Positions 1 through 9,524 of a stretch of 45,755 bases of DNA are shown piece after piece. Source of the DNA: Burkholderiales bacterium. Its GTDB lineage: Bacteria; Pseudomonadota; Gammaproteobacteria; Burkholderiales; Burkholderiaceae_C. The stretch spans positions 1-45,755 of the forward strand of contig JACPVA010000104.1 in NCBI GenBank assembly GCA_016191995.1, read 5' to 3'. How positions within the stretch are numbered: the first letter of the stretch is position 1; the number at the start of each line of letters is the position of its first letter. The notes below the pieces were generated by a model. It was not told the DNA's origin. It ran no database searches and worked only from the letters and a program-made list of their open reading frames with translations. The translations under genes were made by a program, and so were the position numbers.

Positions 1-147
1 CCGGCGCGCGGCGTCGAGCGCCTGCTCGCGCGCCGCACGCAGCCGGGCGTCGACGCCGCCCGGCAGCTCGGCGGCGGCCTGCGTCAGCAGCGCGGTCAGC
101 CGCGCGGCGACGCGGGCTTCGAGGAGGTCGGAATCGCGGCGGCTCAT
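1..147 (-). CDS. DUF3619-like protein, N-terminal part (runs off the window)
   Basis: The minus strand reads MSRRDSDLLEARVAARLTAL and continues without a stop for 49 codons to the window edge. The segment is rich in Ala, Arg and Leu and looks like the cytoplasmic N-terminus of the small DUF3619 proteins that follow an ECF sigma factor gene next to ilvI in many Burkholderiales. The assignment rests on this short similarity and on position: it is transcribed in the same direction as the sigma factor gene, 131 bases downstream of it. In family members a single membrane segment follows; it would lie outside the window. A role as an anti-sigma-like partner is a guess from the neighbour. The start is the first ATG; no clear Shine-Dalgarno is seen. 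Confidence 0.6.
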   Translation of the reverse strand, partial: MSRRDSDLLEARVAARLTALLTQAAAELPGGVDARLRAAREQALDAARR

Positions 148-278
148 CGCGGGAGGCTGCTGGGCAAGTTCTCCATGATCCGGGACCTTGCCCCGCATCG
201 CGGAAGTCGGCGTCGGCGCGCGGGCCGGGGGCCGCGCGCCAGGATCGGGTCGGGTCGGAATCATGCCTGCAAAGCCGC

Positions 279-902
279 TCAGCGCCCGATGCCGCGCTCG
301 CGCAGTGCGCGCGCCAGCGCGTGCACGGCGCGCGAGCAGTGGGTCTTGACGCTGCCTTCGGAGCATCCCATCGCGGCGGCGGTCTCGGCGACGTCGAACT
401 CTTCCCAGTAACGCAGCAGGAAGGCCTCGCGTTGACGCGCCGGCAGCGCGGCGACCTCCTGCTCGATCAACGCCAGCATCTGGCGGCGCTGCGCCTGCTC
501 GTCGGCCCCTTCCGCATCCGACCGCGTATCCAGGGTGTCCAGGATCTCGAGCAGATCCAGCGTGTCGTCGCCGTCCGGCCCCTCGAAGTCCGACAGGTTG
601 CTGAAGACGGCCTGGTGCACCTTGCGGTGGCGGAACCAGTCCATCGTCGCGTTCGACAGGATGCGCTGGAAGATCGGCGGCAGCTCGGAGGCCGGCCGGT
701 CGCCGTACTTGCCGGCCAGTCGGATCATCGCGTCCTGCACGATGTCGAGCGCCGCGTCGTCGTCGCGCACCGCATAGACGGTGCGCTTGAAGGCGCGCTG
801 CTGGACCTGGCGGAGGAAGGCGTCGAGTTCCTGTTCGGAGGCCAAGGAGCTGCCGCGGCGCGCGCCGCGGCCGGGGCCGATGGGCAGGCGGGGTTCTATC
901 AC
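279..902 (-). CDS. ECF-type RNA polymerase sigma factor
   Basis: A 207-residue sigma-70 family protein. Region 2 (about residues 28-95) contains the core-binding and -10 recognition helices (DIVQDAMIRLA, DWFRH) and region 4 (about 140-200) ends in a helix-turn-helix, VAETAAAMGCSEGSVKTHCSRA. Length and the absence of regions 1 and 3 fit group 4 (ECF) sigma factors, which direct RNA polymerase to a small regulon, often under an anti-sigma factor. The acidic linker between the domains (DGDDTLDLLEILD) is typical of this Burkholderiales type. It is divergent from ilvI and precedes the DUF3619 gene in the same direction. Its signal and regulon cannot be told from the sequence. Confidence 0.9.
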   Translation of the reverse strand: MIEPRLPIGPGRGARRGSSLASEQELDAFLRQVQQRAFKRTVYAVRDDDAALDIVQDAMIRLAGKYGDRPASELPPIFQRILSNATMDWFRHRKVHQAVFSNLSDFEGPDGDDTLDLLEILDTLDTRSDAEGADEQAQRRQMLALIEQEVAALPARQREAFLLRYWEEFDVAETAAAMGCSEGSVKTHCSRAVHALARALRERGIGR

Positions 903-1094
903 AGGGCGCCGAGACGGCCGGCGGCGCCCTGCCCGATGTCATAATGCTGCTTCGCACAACGCAGTCCCCGGTTTCCGACCGGTCGGCCGACGTGGCCGCC
1001 GGCTTCGACCGCGCGCAGTCCCGATGCCGCCTCACGAGGGCGCGCGGCAGGGGCACCGAAGGTATTTCGTCAGAGAAATTCTCAGAGGTTATCC

Positions 1095-2870
1095 ATGGAC
1101 ATCAATGCCGCGGAAGTCAGGCGTGCCGCTGCCGCCACGCCGCCCTCCGATCCCGCCGCCGAGCCGAACGGCTCGGAAATCCTCGTCAAGTGCCTGCAGG
1201 CCGAAGGGGTCAGGTACCTCTGGGGCTACCCGGGCGGCGCCGTCCTGTACATCTACGACGCGCTGTACAAGCAGGACACGATCCAGCATGTCCTGGTGCG
1301 CCACGAGCAGGCCGCGGTGCACGCCGCCGACGGCTACGCGCGCGCCACCGGCGAGGTCGGGGTGGCGATCGTCACCTCCGGCCCCGGGGTCACGAATGCC
1401 GTCACCGGCATCGCCACCGCGTACATGGACTCGATCCCGATGGTGATCATCACCGGGCAGGTGCCGACGCCGGCGATCGGGATGGACGCGTTCCAGGAGT
1501 GCGACACCGTCGGCATCACGCGCCCGGTGGTCAAGCACAACTTCCTGGTCAAGGACGTGCGCGATCTGGCCACGACGATCAAGAAGGCCTTCCACATCGC
1601 CCGCAGCGGGCGCCCGGGGCCGGTCGTGGTCGACGTGCCGAAGGACATCTCGATCGCGCGTACGGCGTTCCACTATCCCGAGCGGATCGAGATGCGCTCG
1701 TACAACCCGGTGCGCAAGGGCCACGGCGGGCAGATCCGCAAGGCGGTGCAGCTGCTGCTGCAAGCCGAGCGCCCCTACCTCTACAGCGGCGGCGGTGTCG
1801 TGCTGGGCAATGCCAGCGCCGAGCTGCGCGAACTGGCCGCGCTGCTCGGCTTCCCGTGCACGAACACGCTGATGGGGCTGGGCGCGATCCCGGCGTCGGA
1901 TCCGAAGTTCCTCGGCATGCTGGGCATGCACGGCACCTACGAGGCGAACATGGCGATGCAGCACTGCGACGTGCTGCTCGCGGTCGGCGCGCGCTTCGAC
2001 GACCGCGTGATCGGCAACCCGAAGCATTTCGCCCAGGTCGCGCGCAAGATCATCCACGTCGACATCGACCCGAGCTCGATCTCCAAGCGCGTCAAGGTCG
2101 ACATCCCGATCGTCGGCGATGTCAAGGACGTGCTGCAGGAGCTGATCGCTCAGGTGCGCGCCGGCGCCGCGCGCCCGGATGCCGCGCGGCTGGCGGCGTG
2201 GTGGGCGCAGATCGAGGAGTGGCGCCGGCGCGAGTGCCTCGCCTTCCGGCCCAGCGACGCGGTCATCAAGCCGCAGATGGTGGTGCGCAAGCTGCACGAG
2301 CTGACGCGCGGGCGCGACGTCTACATCACCTCCGACGTCGGCCAGCACCAGATGTGGGCGGCGCAGTACTTCGGCTTCGAGGAGCCGCGGCGCTGGATCA
2401 ACTCCGGCGGGCTGGGCACGATGGGCGTGGGCCTGCCGTACGCGATGGGCATCAAGCTCGCGCGGCCCGAGTCCGAGGTCTTCTGCATCACCGGCGAGGG
2501 CTCGATCCAGATGTGCCTTCAGGAGCTGTCGACCTGCAAGCAGTACGACACGCCGGTCAAGATCGTCTCGCTGAACAACCGCTATCTCGGCATGGTGCGG
2601 CAGTGGCAGGAGCTCGACTACGAGGGCCGCTACTCGCACAGCTACATGGACGCGCTGCCCGACTTCGTCAAGCTCGCCGAGTCCTACGGCCATGTCGGCA
2701 TGCTGATCGAGAAGCCCGCCGACGTCGAGCCGGCGCTGCGCGAGGCGATCCGGCTGAAGGACCGCACGGTCTTCCTCGACGTGCGCACCGACCCGACCGA
2801 GAACGTCTGGCCGATGGTCAAGGCGGGCAAGGGCATCTCGGAGATGCTGCTGGGCTCCGAGGATCTGTGA
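1095..2870 (+). CDS. ilvI: Acetolactate synthase, large catalytic subunit
   Basis: A 591-residue thiamine diphosphate enzyme that condenses pyruvate with pyruvate or 2-oxobutyrate, the first common step of valine, leucine and isoleucine synthesis. Seen: the N-terminal PYR domain with GYPGGAVLYIYDAL and the catalytic glutamate (E71 in VRHEQAAVHAADG), a central FAD-binding-type domain, and the C-terminal PP domain with the TPP/Mg motif starting at G467-E468-G469 and ending in LNN. The N-terminal 25 residues are an Ala/Pro-rich extension. The start ATG has an AGAGG upstream. A CATAAT hexamer at 940-945 could be the -10 box of the operon promoter. The regulatory subunit ilvH follows after 175 bases. 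Confidence 0.97.
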   Translation: MDINAAEVRRAAAATPPSDPAAEPNGSEILVKCLQAEGVRYLWGYPGGAVLYIYDALYKQDTIQHVLVRHEQAAVHAADGYARATGEVGVAIVTSGPGVTNAVTGIATAYMDSIPMVIITGQVPTPAIGMDAFQECDTVGITRPVVKHNFLVKDVRDLATTIKKAFHIARSGRPGPVVVDVPKDISIARTAFHYPERIEMRSYNPVRKGHGGQIRKAVQLLLQAERPYLYSGGGVVLGNASAELRELAALLGFPCTNTLMGLGAIPASDPKFLGMLGMHGTYEANMAMQHCDVLLAVGARFDDRVIGNPKHFAQVARKIIHVDIDPSSISKRVKVDIPIVGDVKDVLQELIAQVRAGAARPDAARLAAWWAQIEEWRRRECLAFRPSDAVIKPQMVVRKLHELTRGRDVYITSDVGQHQMWAAQYFGFEEPRRWINSGGLGTMGVGLPYAMGIKLARPESEVFCITGEGSIQMCLQELSTCKQYDTPVKIVSLNNRYLGMVRQWQELDYEGRYSHSYMDALPDFVKLAESYGHVGMLIEKPADVEPALREAIRLKDRTVFLDVRTDPTENVWPMVKAGKGISEMLLGSEDL

Positions 2871-4604
<1,734 letters not shown>

Positions 4605-4639
4605 GCGCGCAACCGAGCGCGCGCCGCGCACGCTGCGGT

Positions 4640-4665
4640 CGATCGCGCGCCACGGCGCGCGATCG
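4640..4665 (+). terminator. Long inverted repeat after ilvC, possible terminator
   Basis: CGATCGCGCGCC and its exact reverse complement are separated by only AC, giving a stem of about 11 bp with a 4-base loop, 36 bases after the ilvC stop. No T-run follows, so classical intrinsic termination is uncertain; it may instead stabilise the 3' end of the ilv message. It separates ilvC from pssA, which has its own possible -10 box (TATCCT at 4698-4703). Confidence 0.35.
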
Positions 4666-4711
4666 GCTCCGCGGCCCCCCATGCGGCGCCGGCGCGCTAT
4701 CCTCGCGCCCC

Positions 4712-5548
4712 ATGCCCGACCACGACCCCAGCGAGTTCGACGACTCGGCACCCGCGCCCGAGCCGCCGCTGCGCCCGCGGCGCAAGGGCATCTACATCCT
4801 GCCCAACCTGTTCACGCTGGCGGCGCTGTTCGGCGGCTTCTACGGCGTCGTGATGGCGATGAACGGGCGCTTCGAGAACGCCGCCATCGGCATCTTCGCG
4901 GCGATGGTGCTCGACAGCCTGGACGGCCGCGTCGCGCGGCTGACGCACACCCAGAGCGCGTTCGGCGAGCAGATGGACAGCCTGTCGGACATGGTCAGCT
5001 TCGGCGCCGCGCCGGCGCTGATCGTCTATATCTGGGCCCTCAGCGGGCTGGGCAAGCTCGGCTGGATCGCCGCCTTCGTCTACTGCGCCTGCGCGGCGCT
5101 GCGGCTGGCGCGCTTCAACACCAACATCGGCGTCGTCGACAAGCGCTACTTCCAGGGCCTGCCGAGCCCGGCGGCGGCGGCACTCGTCGTCGGCTTCGTC
5201 TGGGTCATGGACGATGCCGGCATCCGCGGCGCCACGCGAATCGACTGGCTGGCCTGGGGTGCGTTCGCGCTGACGCTGTACGCCGGGCTGACGATGGTCA
5301 CCAACGTGCCGTTCTACAGCTTCAAGGACATCAACCTGCGGCGTTCGGTCCCGTTCGTCGTCATCGTCGGCATCGCGCTGGCGATCGCGCTCGTCACCGT
5401 GCACCCTCCGACGGTGCTGTTCGGCCTGTTCTGCCTCTACGGCGTGTCGGGCTACGCGGTCTACGCCTGGCGCAAGTCCAAGGGCAAGCCGGTCAGCGTG
5501 ATCGCGACCTCGACCGACGAGCCCGACGAGGCCGGGCTGCATCGCTGA
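4712..5548 (+). CDS. pssA: CDP-diacylglycerol--serine O-phosphatidyltransferase
   Basis: An inner-membrane enzyme that makes phosphatidylserine from CDP-diacylglycerol and serine, the precursor of phosphatidylethanolamine. The CDP-alcohol phosphotransferase signature is complete: D71-G72-x2-A75-R76-x8-G85-x3-D89-x3-D93. Several hydrophobic segments follow through the 278 residues, as in the multi-pass PssA of Bacillus/Burkholderiales type. The start chosen is the ATG at 4712, because the conserved part (GIYILPNLFTLAALF) begins at residue 26. The position between ilvC and leuA is conserved in Burkholderiales. There is no clear Shine-Dalgarno; a TATCCT ending 8 bases before the ATG suggests a very short or absent 5' leader. 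Confidence 0.93.
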   Translation: MPDHDPSEFDDSAPAPEPPLRPRRKGIYILPNLFTLAALFGGFYGVVMAMNGRFENAAIGIFAAMVLDSLDGRVARLTHTQSAFGEQMDSLSDMVSFGAAPALIVYIWALSGLGKLGWIAAFVYCACAALRLARFNTNIGVVDKRYFQGLPSPAAAALVVGFVWVMDDAGIRGATRIDWLAWGAFALTLYAGLTMVTNVPFYSFKDINLRRSVPFVVIVGIALAIALVTVHPPTVLFGLFCLYGVSGYAVYAWRKSKGKPVSVIATSTDEPDEAGLHR

Positions 5549-5577
5549 GGCTGCGGCCGTGCTATATTGATCCCGCG

Positions 5578-5628
5578 ATGAACGCGACCACGCTGCTTCT
5601 CCTACTACGCGAGCCGCCGGCGCGCTGA
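5578..5628 (+). CDS. leuL: leuA leader peptide with five leucine codons (attenuator)
   Basis: A 16-residue open frame, [16 protein letters not shown], lies in the gap before leuA. It holds five consecutive leucine codons, CTG CTT CTC CTA CTA, including two CTA codons that should be rare at this GC content. It is followed after 42 bases by an intrinsic terminator (5671-5710). This is the classical layout of amino acid attenuation: ribosomes stalled for lack of charged tRNA-Leu let the message avoid the terminator and leuA is made. Seen: peptide, codons, terminator. Inferred: the switch. GCGAG (5609-5613) can pair with CTCGC (5647-5651) as part of the alternative folds. A TATATT at 5563-5568 is a possible -10 box; with it the transcript would begin almost at the ATG. 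Confidence 0.82.
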   Translation: MNATTLLLLLREPPAR

Positions 5629-5670
5629 TCGTCCACGACCAGGTTCCTCGCAGACCTCTTTCCCGGATCG

Positions 5671-5710
5671 ACGGCCCGCCAGCGCGACGCAGCGGGCCGT
5701 TCGCTTTTCT
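5671..5710 (+). terminator. Leucine attenuator terminator before leuA
   Basis: The 9-bp stem ACGGCCCGC / GCGGGCCGT (5671-5679 and 5692-5700) with a 12-base loop is followed by TTCGCTTTTCT. It stands 42 bases after the leucine-rich leader peptide and 42 bases before the leuA start, so its natural reading is a conditional terminator controlled by translation of the leader. Confidence 0.82.
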
Positions 5711-5752
5711 GCCGGCGACCGGGCTGCACGCGAGACCCCCCAGGAGTGCCCC

Positions 5753-7312
5753 ATGGCCGACAAGCTGATCATCTTCGACACCACCTTGCGCGACGGCGAG
5801 CAAAGCCCAGGCGCGTCGATGACCAAGGACGAGAAGCTGCGCATCGCGCGCCAGCTCGAGCGACTGCGGGTGGATGTCATCGAGGCCGGCTTCGCGGCGT
5901 CGAGCAACGGCGACTTCGAGGCCGTGAAGTCGATCGCCGACCATGTCAGCGAGTCCATCGTCTGCTCGCTGGCGCGCGCCAACGACCGCGACATCGGCCG
6001 CGCCGCCGAGGCGCTGGCCGGCGCGCTGGCGCGCGGATCGGGCGCGCGCATCCACACCTTCATCGCCACCAGCGAGCTGCACATGGCGGCCAAGCTGCGC
6101 ATGACGCGCGAGCAGGTGCTCGAGCAGGCGCGGCTGGCGGTGCGCTTCGCGCGCAATCTGTGCAGCGATGTCGAGTTCTCCCCCGAGGACGGCTACCGCT
6201 CCGACCCCGACTTCCTGTGCCAGGTGCTGGAGGCGGTGATCGACGAGGGGGCCGGCACGATCAATATCCCCGACACCGTCGGCTATGCGGTGCCCGAGCT
6301 GTTCGGCGACTTCATCCGCCGGCTGCGCGAGCGCGTGCCGAACAGCGAGCGCGCGATCTGGTCGGTGCATTGCCACAACGACCTCGGGATGGCGGTCGCC
6401 AACTCGCTGGCCGGGGTCAAGGTCGGCGGCGCGCGCCAGGTCGAGTGCACGATCAACGGCCTGGGCGAGCGCGCCGGCAACTGCTCGCTGGAGGAGGTCG
6501 TGATGGCGGTGCGGACGCGGCGCGACCACTACGGCCTGGAGGTCGGCATCGACACGACGCAGATCGTGCCGGCGTCGCGCATGGTCAGCCAGACCACCGG
6601 CTTCGTCGTCCAGCCGAACAAGGCGGTGGTCGGCGCCAACGCCTTCGCGCATGCCAGCGGCATCCACCAGGACGGCGTGCTGAAGGCGCGCGACACCTAC
6701 GAGATCATGCGCGCCGAGGATGTCGGCTGGAGCGCGAACAAGATCGTGCTCGGCAAGCTCTCCGGGCGCAACGCCTTCCGCCAGCGCCTGCACGAGCTCG
6801 GCATCGAGATGGACTCGGAGGCCGAGGTCAACGCCGCGTTCGCGCGCTTCAAGGACCTGGCCGACCGCAAGAGCGAGATCTTCGACGAGGACATCATCGC
6901 GCTGGTCGGCGACGAGAGCGTGACCGCCGAGCAGGAGCATTACCGGCTGCTGTCGCTGGCGCAGCATTCCGAGACCGGCGAGCGCCCGCACGCGAAGGTG
7001 GCGTTCGCCGCCGGCAGCGCGGAGTTTCACGCCGAGAGCGACGGCAACGGTCCGGTCGACGCGAGCCTGAAGGCGATCGAGTCCAAGGTCCGAAGTGGCG
7101 CCGAACTGATGCTGTATTCGGTCAATGCGATCACAAGCGGCTCGACAGAATCGCAGGGCGAGGTGACGGTGCGGCTGCAGCTCGGCGGCCGGGTGGTCAA
7201 CGGCGTGGGGGCCGACCCGGACATTGTCGTGGCTTCGGCCAAGGCCTACCTGTCGGCGCTGAACAAGCTGCACAGCGCGACCGACCGCGTCGCCGCCCAG
7301 GGCTGGCCCTGA
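5753..7312 (+). CDS. leuA: 2-Isopropylmalate synthase
   Basis: A 519-residue enzyme that condenses 3-methyl-2-oxobutanoate (ketoisovalerate) with acetyl-CoA, the first committed step of leucine synthesis. Seen: the HMGL-like TIM barrel with the family start [13 protein letters not shown] (R13-D14), the metal-binding HCHNDLGMA, and HASGIHQDG; the C-terminal LeuA dimer domain, where leucine binds as feedback inhibitor in the family, runs to [15 protein letters not shown]. Full-length form. AGGAG lies 7 bases before the ATG. It is regulated by the leader peptide and terminator upstream, and its message ends at a good intrinsic terminator (7377-7402). The remaining leu genes (leuCDB) are not in the window. 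Confidence 0.97.
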   Translation: MADKLIIFDTTLRDGEQSPGASMTKDEKLRIARQLERLRVDVIEAGFAASSNGDFEAVKSIADHVSESIVCSLARANDRDIGRAAEALAGALARGSGARIHTFIATSELHMAAKLRMTREQVLEQARLAVRFARNLCSDVEFSPEDGYRSDPDFLCQVLEAVIDEGAGTINIPDTVGYAVPELFGDFIRRLRERVPNSERAIWSVHCHNDLGMAVANSLAGVKVGGARQVECTINGLGERAGNCSLEEVVMAVRTRRDHYGLEVGIDTTQIVPASRMVSQTTGFVVQPNKAVVGANAFAHASGIHQDGVLKARDTYEIMRAEDVGWSANKIVLGKLSGRNAFRQRLHELGIEMDSEAEVNAAFARFKDLADRKSEIFDEDIIALVGDESVTAEQEHYRLLSLAQHSETGERPHAKVAFAAGSAEFHAESDGNGPVDASLKAIESKVRSGAELMLYSVNAITSGSTESQGEVTVRLQLGGRVVNGVGADPDIVVASAKAYLSALNKLHSATDRVAAQGWP

Positions 7313-7376
7313 TCGGCGCTCGCCGGCGGCGCCTGACGCCAGTCCCGGCCGAACCGCATCCGCGACTTTAAGTAGT

Positions 7377-7413
7377 CGGCGCAAGTCTTTGATCTTGCGC
7401 CGATTTGCTTGTC
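7377..7413 (+). terminator. Intrinsic terminator after leuA
   Basis: CGGCGCAAG (7377-7385) and CTTGCGCCG (7394-7402) form a perfect 9-bp stem with an 8-base loop, followed by ATTTGCTTGTC. It lies between leuA and the next plus-strand gene and should end the leuA transcript. Confidence 0.8.
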
Positions 7414-7455
7414 CTTCTACACTCCGCGCCGCGGCGTGGCCGAGGAGACCGGGTG

Positions 7456-8562
7456 ATGCGGACGAGGATGTCGGGGCGGTGGGCAGCGTGGTGGCGTGCA
7501 GCCGCCCTGCTGGGCCTGCTGCTGGGGCTGGCGCTTCCCGAGCCGTTCGCGGCGACGCGCAGCGCCTCCAGCAGCACGCCGGTGGCGAGCAAGTCCGCCG
7601 TCAAGACCGTGGCGGCCCGGTCGGCGGCCGCGAAGCGCAAGAAGGCGCAGGCCGTCAAGCCCGCGCGCCGCAGCGCGGCCGAGTCGGCGCGCAAGACGGG
7701 GCGCAAGACGGCGCGGGCGGTGGTCGCCCGCGAGCGCGTGCGCAAGGCCGCGCCGCCGCGCCTGTCCTGGGGCCAGATCGCCGGGCTGCGCGACACCGCC
7801 GACCCGCTCGGGCTGGGCTCCAGCGTCGCGCTGGTCGTCGACCAGGAGACCGACGAGGTCCTGTTCAGCAAGAACCCGGATGCGGTGCTGCCGATCGCGT
7901 CGATCACCAAGCTGATGACGGCGCTGGTCGTGCTCGACGCCGGGCAGCCGCTCGACGAGGAGCTGACGATCACGCAGGACGACGTCGACACGCACAAGGG
8001 CAGCAGCTCGCGGCGGCAGGTCGGCGTGCGCCTGACGCGCGCCGAGATGCTGCAGCTGGCGCTGATGTCGTCGGAGAACCGTGCCGCGCACGCGCTCGGG
8101 CGCCACTACCCGGGCGGCCTGCGCAGCTTTGTCCCGGCGATGAACGCCAGGGCGCGCCTGCTCGGGATGTACGACACGCGATTCGCCGACCCGACCGGGC
8201 TGCTGAGCGACAACCGCTCGACCGCGCAGGACCTGTCCCGGCTGGTGCGCGCGGCGGCCGACAGGCCGCTGATCGGCGAGCTCTCGACCGCGCGCGAGGC
8301 CGCGTTCGACGTCGGCGCGCAGCAGTTGCAGTACCGCAACAGCAATGCGCTGGTGCGCGACCCGGACTGGAGCATCGCGGTGCAGAAGACCGGCTACATC
8401 AGCGAGGCCGGGCGCTGCGTCGTGATGCAGGCCGAGCTCGCCGGGCGCAAGCTGATCATGGTCCTGCTCGACGCCGCCGGCAGCTATGCGCGCTATGCGG
8501 ATGCGCAGCGCCTGCGCGACTGGCTGGCCGACGGCGTGTCGGCGGCGCCGACGCTGCGCTGA
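7456..8562 (+). CDS. D-alanyl-D-alanine carboxypeptidase/endopeptidase (PBP7-like)
   Basis: A secreted serine peptidase of family S11 that trims or cleaves D-Ala-containing peptidoglycan cross-links. All three catalytic motifs are present: S149-I-T-K152, S206-E207-N208 and K311-T312-G313. An N-terminal hydrophobic segment (about residues 12-33) serves as signal peptide or anchor; it is followed by a long basic Ala/Lys/Arg-rich linker (about 45-100) resembling histone-like tails, which may bind the acidic cell wall or be a spacer. The 368-residue length and the lack of the C-terminal PBP5 domain fit PBP7/PbpG types. The ATG at 7456 was chosen because GAGGAG stands 8 bases before it; an in-frame ATG at 7405 would add residues of no secretory character. 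Confidence 0.9.
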   Translation: MRTRMSGRWAAWWRAAALLGLLLGLALPEPFAATRSASSSTPVASKSAVKTVAARSAAAKRKKAQAVKPARRSAAESARKTGRKTARAVVARERVRKAAPPRLSWGQIAGLRDTADPLGLGSSVALVVDQETDEVLFSKNPDAVLPIASITKLMTALVVLDAGQPLDEELTITQDDVDTHKGSSSRRQVGVRLTRAEMLQLALMSSENRAAHALGRHYPGGLRSFVPAMNARARLLGMYDTRFADPTGLLSDNRSTAQDLSRLVRAAADRPLIGELSTAREAAFDVGAQQLQYRNSNALVRDPDWSIAVQKTGYISEAGRCVVMQAELAGRKLIMVLLDAAGSYARYADAQRLRDWLADGVSAAPTLR

Positions 8563-8649
8563 GCAGGCGCGCCTGCGGCCGCAGACCGACCCGCGCGGCC
8601 CGGAGGCGGGGCGCGGCCGGCCACGCCATCCGGGTGCCGTGGCCCGGGT

Positions 8650-9426
8650 TCAGCCGCGGTGGCCGAGTGTCGCCGAGATCTTCGCCGCGGTCGCGCGCAC
8701 CTTGTCGAGCCAGGCCTCCTCCAGCCGGTCGGCCGGGGCCGACAGCGAAAGCCCCGCCACCAGCGCACCCTGGTCGTCGAAGATGCCCGCGGCCATGCAG
8801 CGCACGCCGATCTCGAGCTCCTCGTCGTCGCGCGCCACGCCCAGCGCGCGCACCGCAGCGAGCTCGCGCTCGAGCCGCGACAGCTCGGTGATGCTGTTGC
8901 GCGTATGCCCGGCCAGCCCGGTGCGCGTGGCGTAGGCGCGCACGCGCTGCGCGTCGTCGTGGGCGAGGAAGAGCTTGCCGACCGAAGTCAGGTGCAGCGG
9001 CGCGCGGCCGCCGATCGCGCGCACCACCTGCATGCCCGAGCGCTCGCTGTAGGCGCGCTCGACATAGACGATCTCGTCGCCCTGCCGCACCGACAGGCTC
9101 ACCGGCTGGTGCGTCAGCCGGTGCAGCTCGCGCATCGGCGCGAGCGCGGCCTCGCGCACGTCCAGCCGTGCCTTGACGAGGTTGCCCAGCTCGAGCAGCC
9201 GCATCCCGAGCCGGTAGCTGCCGGCGGCGGGACGCTCGACGTAGCGGCCGATCGTCAGGTCGTTGAGGATGCGGTGCGCGGTCGAGGGGTGCAGCCCTGT
9301 CAGCTCGCTGATCTCCTTCAGCGAGACCGGCTCGCGGTGCGCCGCCAGCACGTCCAGCAGCGCGAAGGCGCGTTCCAGCACCTGGATCGCGGGGCCATGG
9401 GGGTCCTGGGTCTCGGCGGTTGACAT
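8650..9426 (-). CDS. IclR family transcriptional regulator
   Basis: A 258-residue regulator with an N-terminal winged helix-turn-helix (about residues 12-75, VSLKEISELTGLHPSTAHRILNDL) and a C-terminal IclR effector domain (GGRAPLHLTSVGKLFLA, and CMAAGIFDDQGALVAGLSLS). Family members act as dimers on palindromes and respond to small metabolites, often in aromatic or glyoxylate metabolism. It is the last gene after hpnCDE on the same strand, but 98 bases separate it from hpnE, and that gap holds a perfect inverted repeat (9448-9468) which may be its own operator. Its target is not evident; it need not control hpnCDE. Confidence 0.92.
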   Translation of the reverse strand: MSTAETQDPHGPAIQVLERAFALLDVLAAHREPVSLKEISELTGLHPSTAHRILNDLTIGRYVERPAAGSYRLGMRLLELGNLVKARLDVREAALAPMRELHRLTHQPVSLSVRQGDEIVYVERAYSERSGMQVVRAIGGRAPLHLTSVGKLFLAHDDAQRVRAYATRTGLAGHTRNSITELSRLERELAAVRALGVARDDEELEIGVRCMAAGIFDDQGALVAGLSLSAPADRLEEAWLDKVRATAAKISATLGHRG

Positions 9427-9447
9427 GGAGTCGATTCTGTCTCGTGC

Positions 9448-9468
9448 GCCGCCATTTTGCATGGCGGC
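9448..9468 (-). promoter_or_regulatory. Perfect inverted repeat before iclR-type gene, candidate operator
   Basis: GCCGCCAT-TTTGC-ATGGCGGC is a perfect 8-bp inverted repeat with a 5-base AT-containing core, 21 bases upstream of the IclR gene start. The spacing and symmetry suit a dimeric regulator, and autoregulation is common among IclR proteins. No other site with these arms was noticed in the window. Confidence 0.45.
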
Positions 9469-9524
9469 ATGCGGATTGTCGCGCCCGGGGCGGCGGCGCC
9501 GATCCCGGCCCTGGCGGCGCGCGT

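Noticed and set aside
902..931. Inverted repeat CAGGGCGCC/GGCGCCCTG between the sigma factor gene and ilvI
   Set aside because: It overlaps the first codon of the sigma gene, has a 12-base loop and no T-run, and similar GC arms arise often in this sequence; not called as an operator or terminator.
944..1094. Possible leader peptide before ilvI (ATG at 944 with CTG CTT)
   Set aside because: The frame has no early stop, no run of Ile/Leu/Val codons and no terminator hairpin, unlike the leuA leader.
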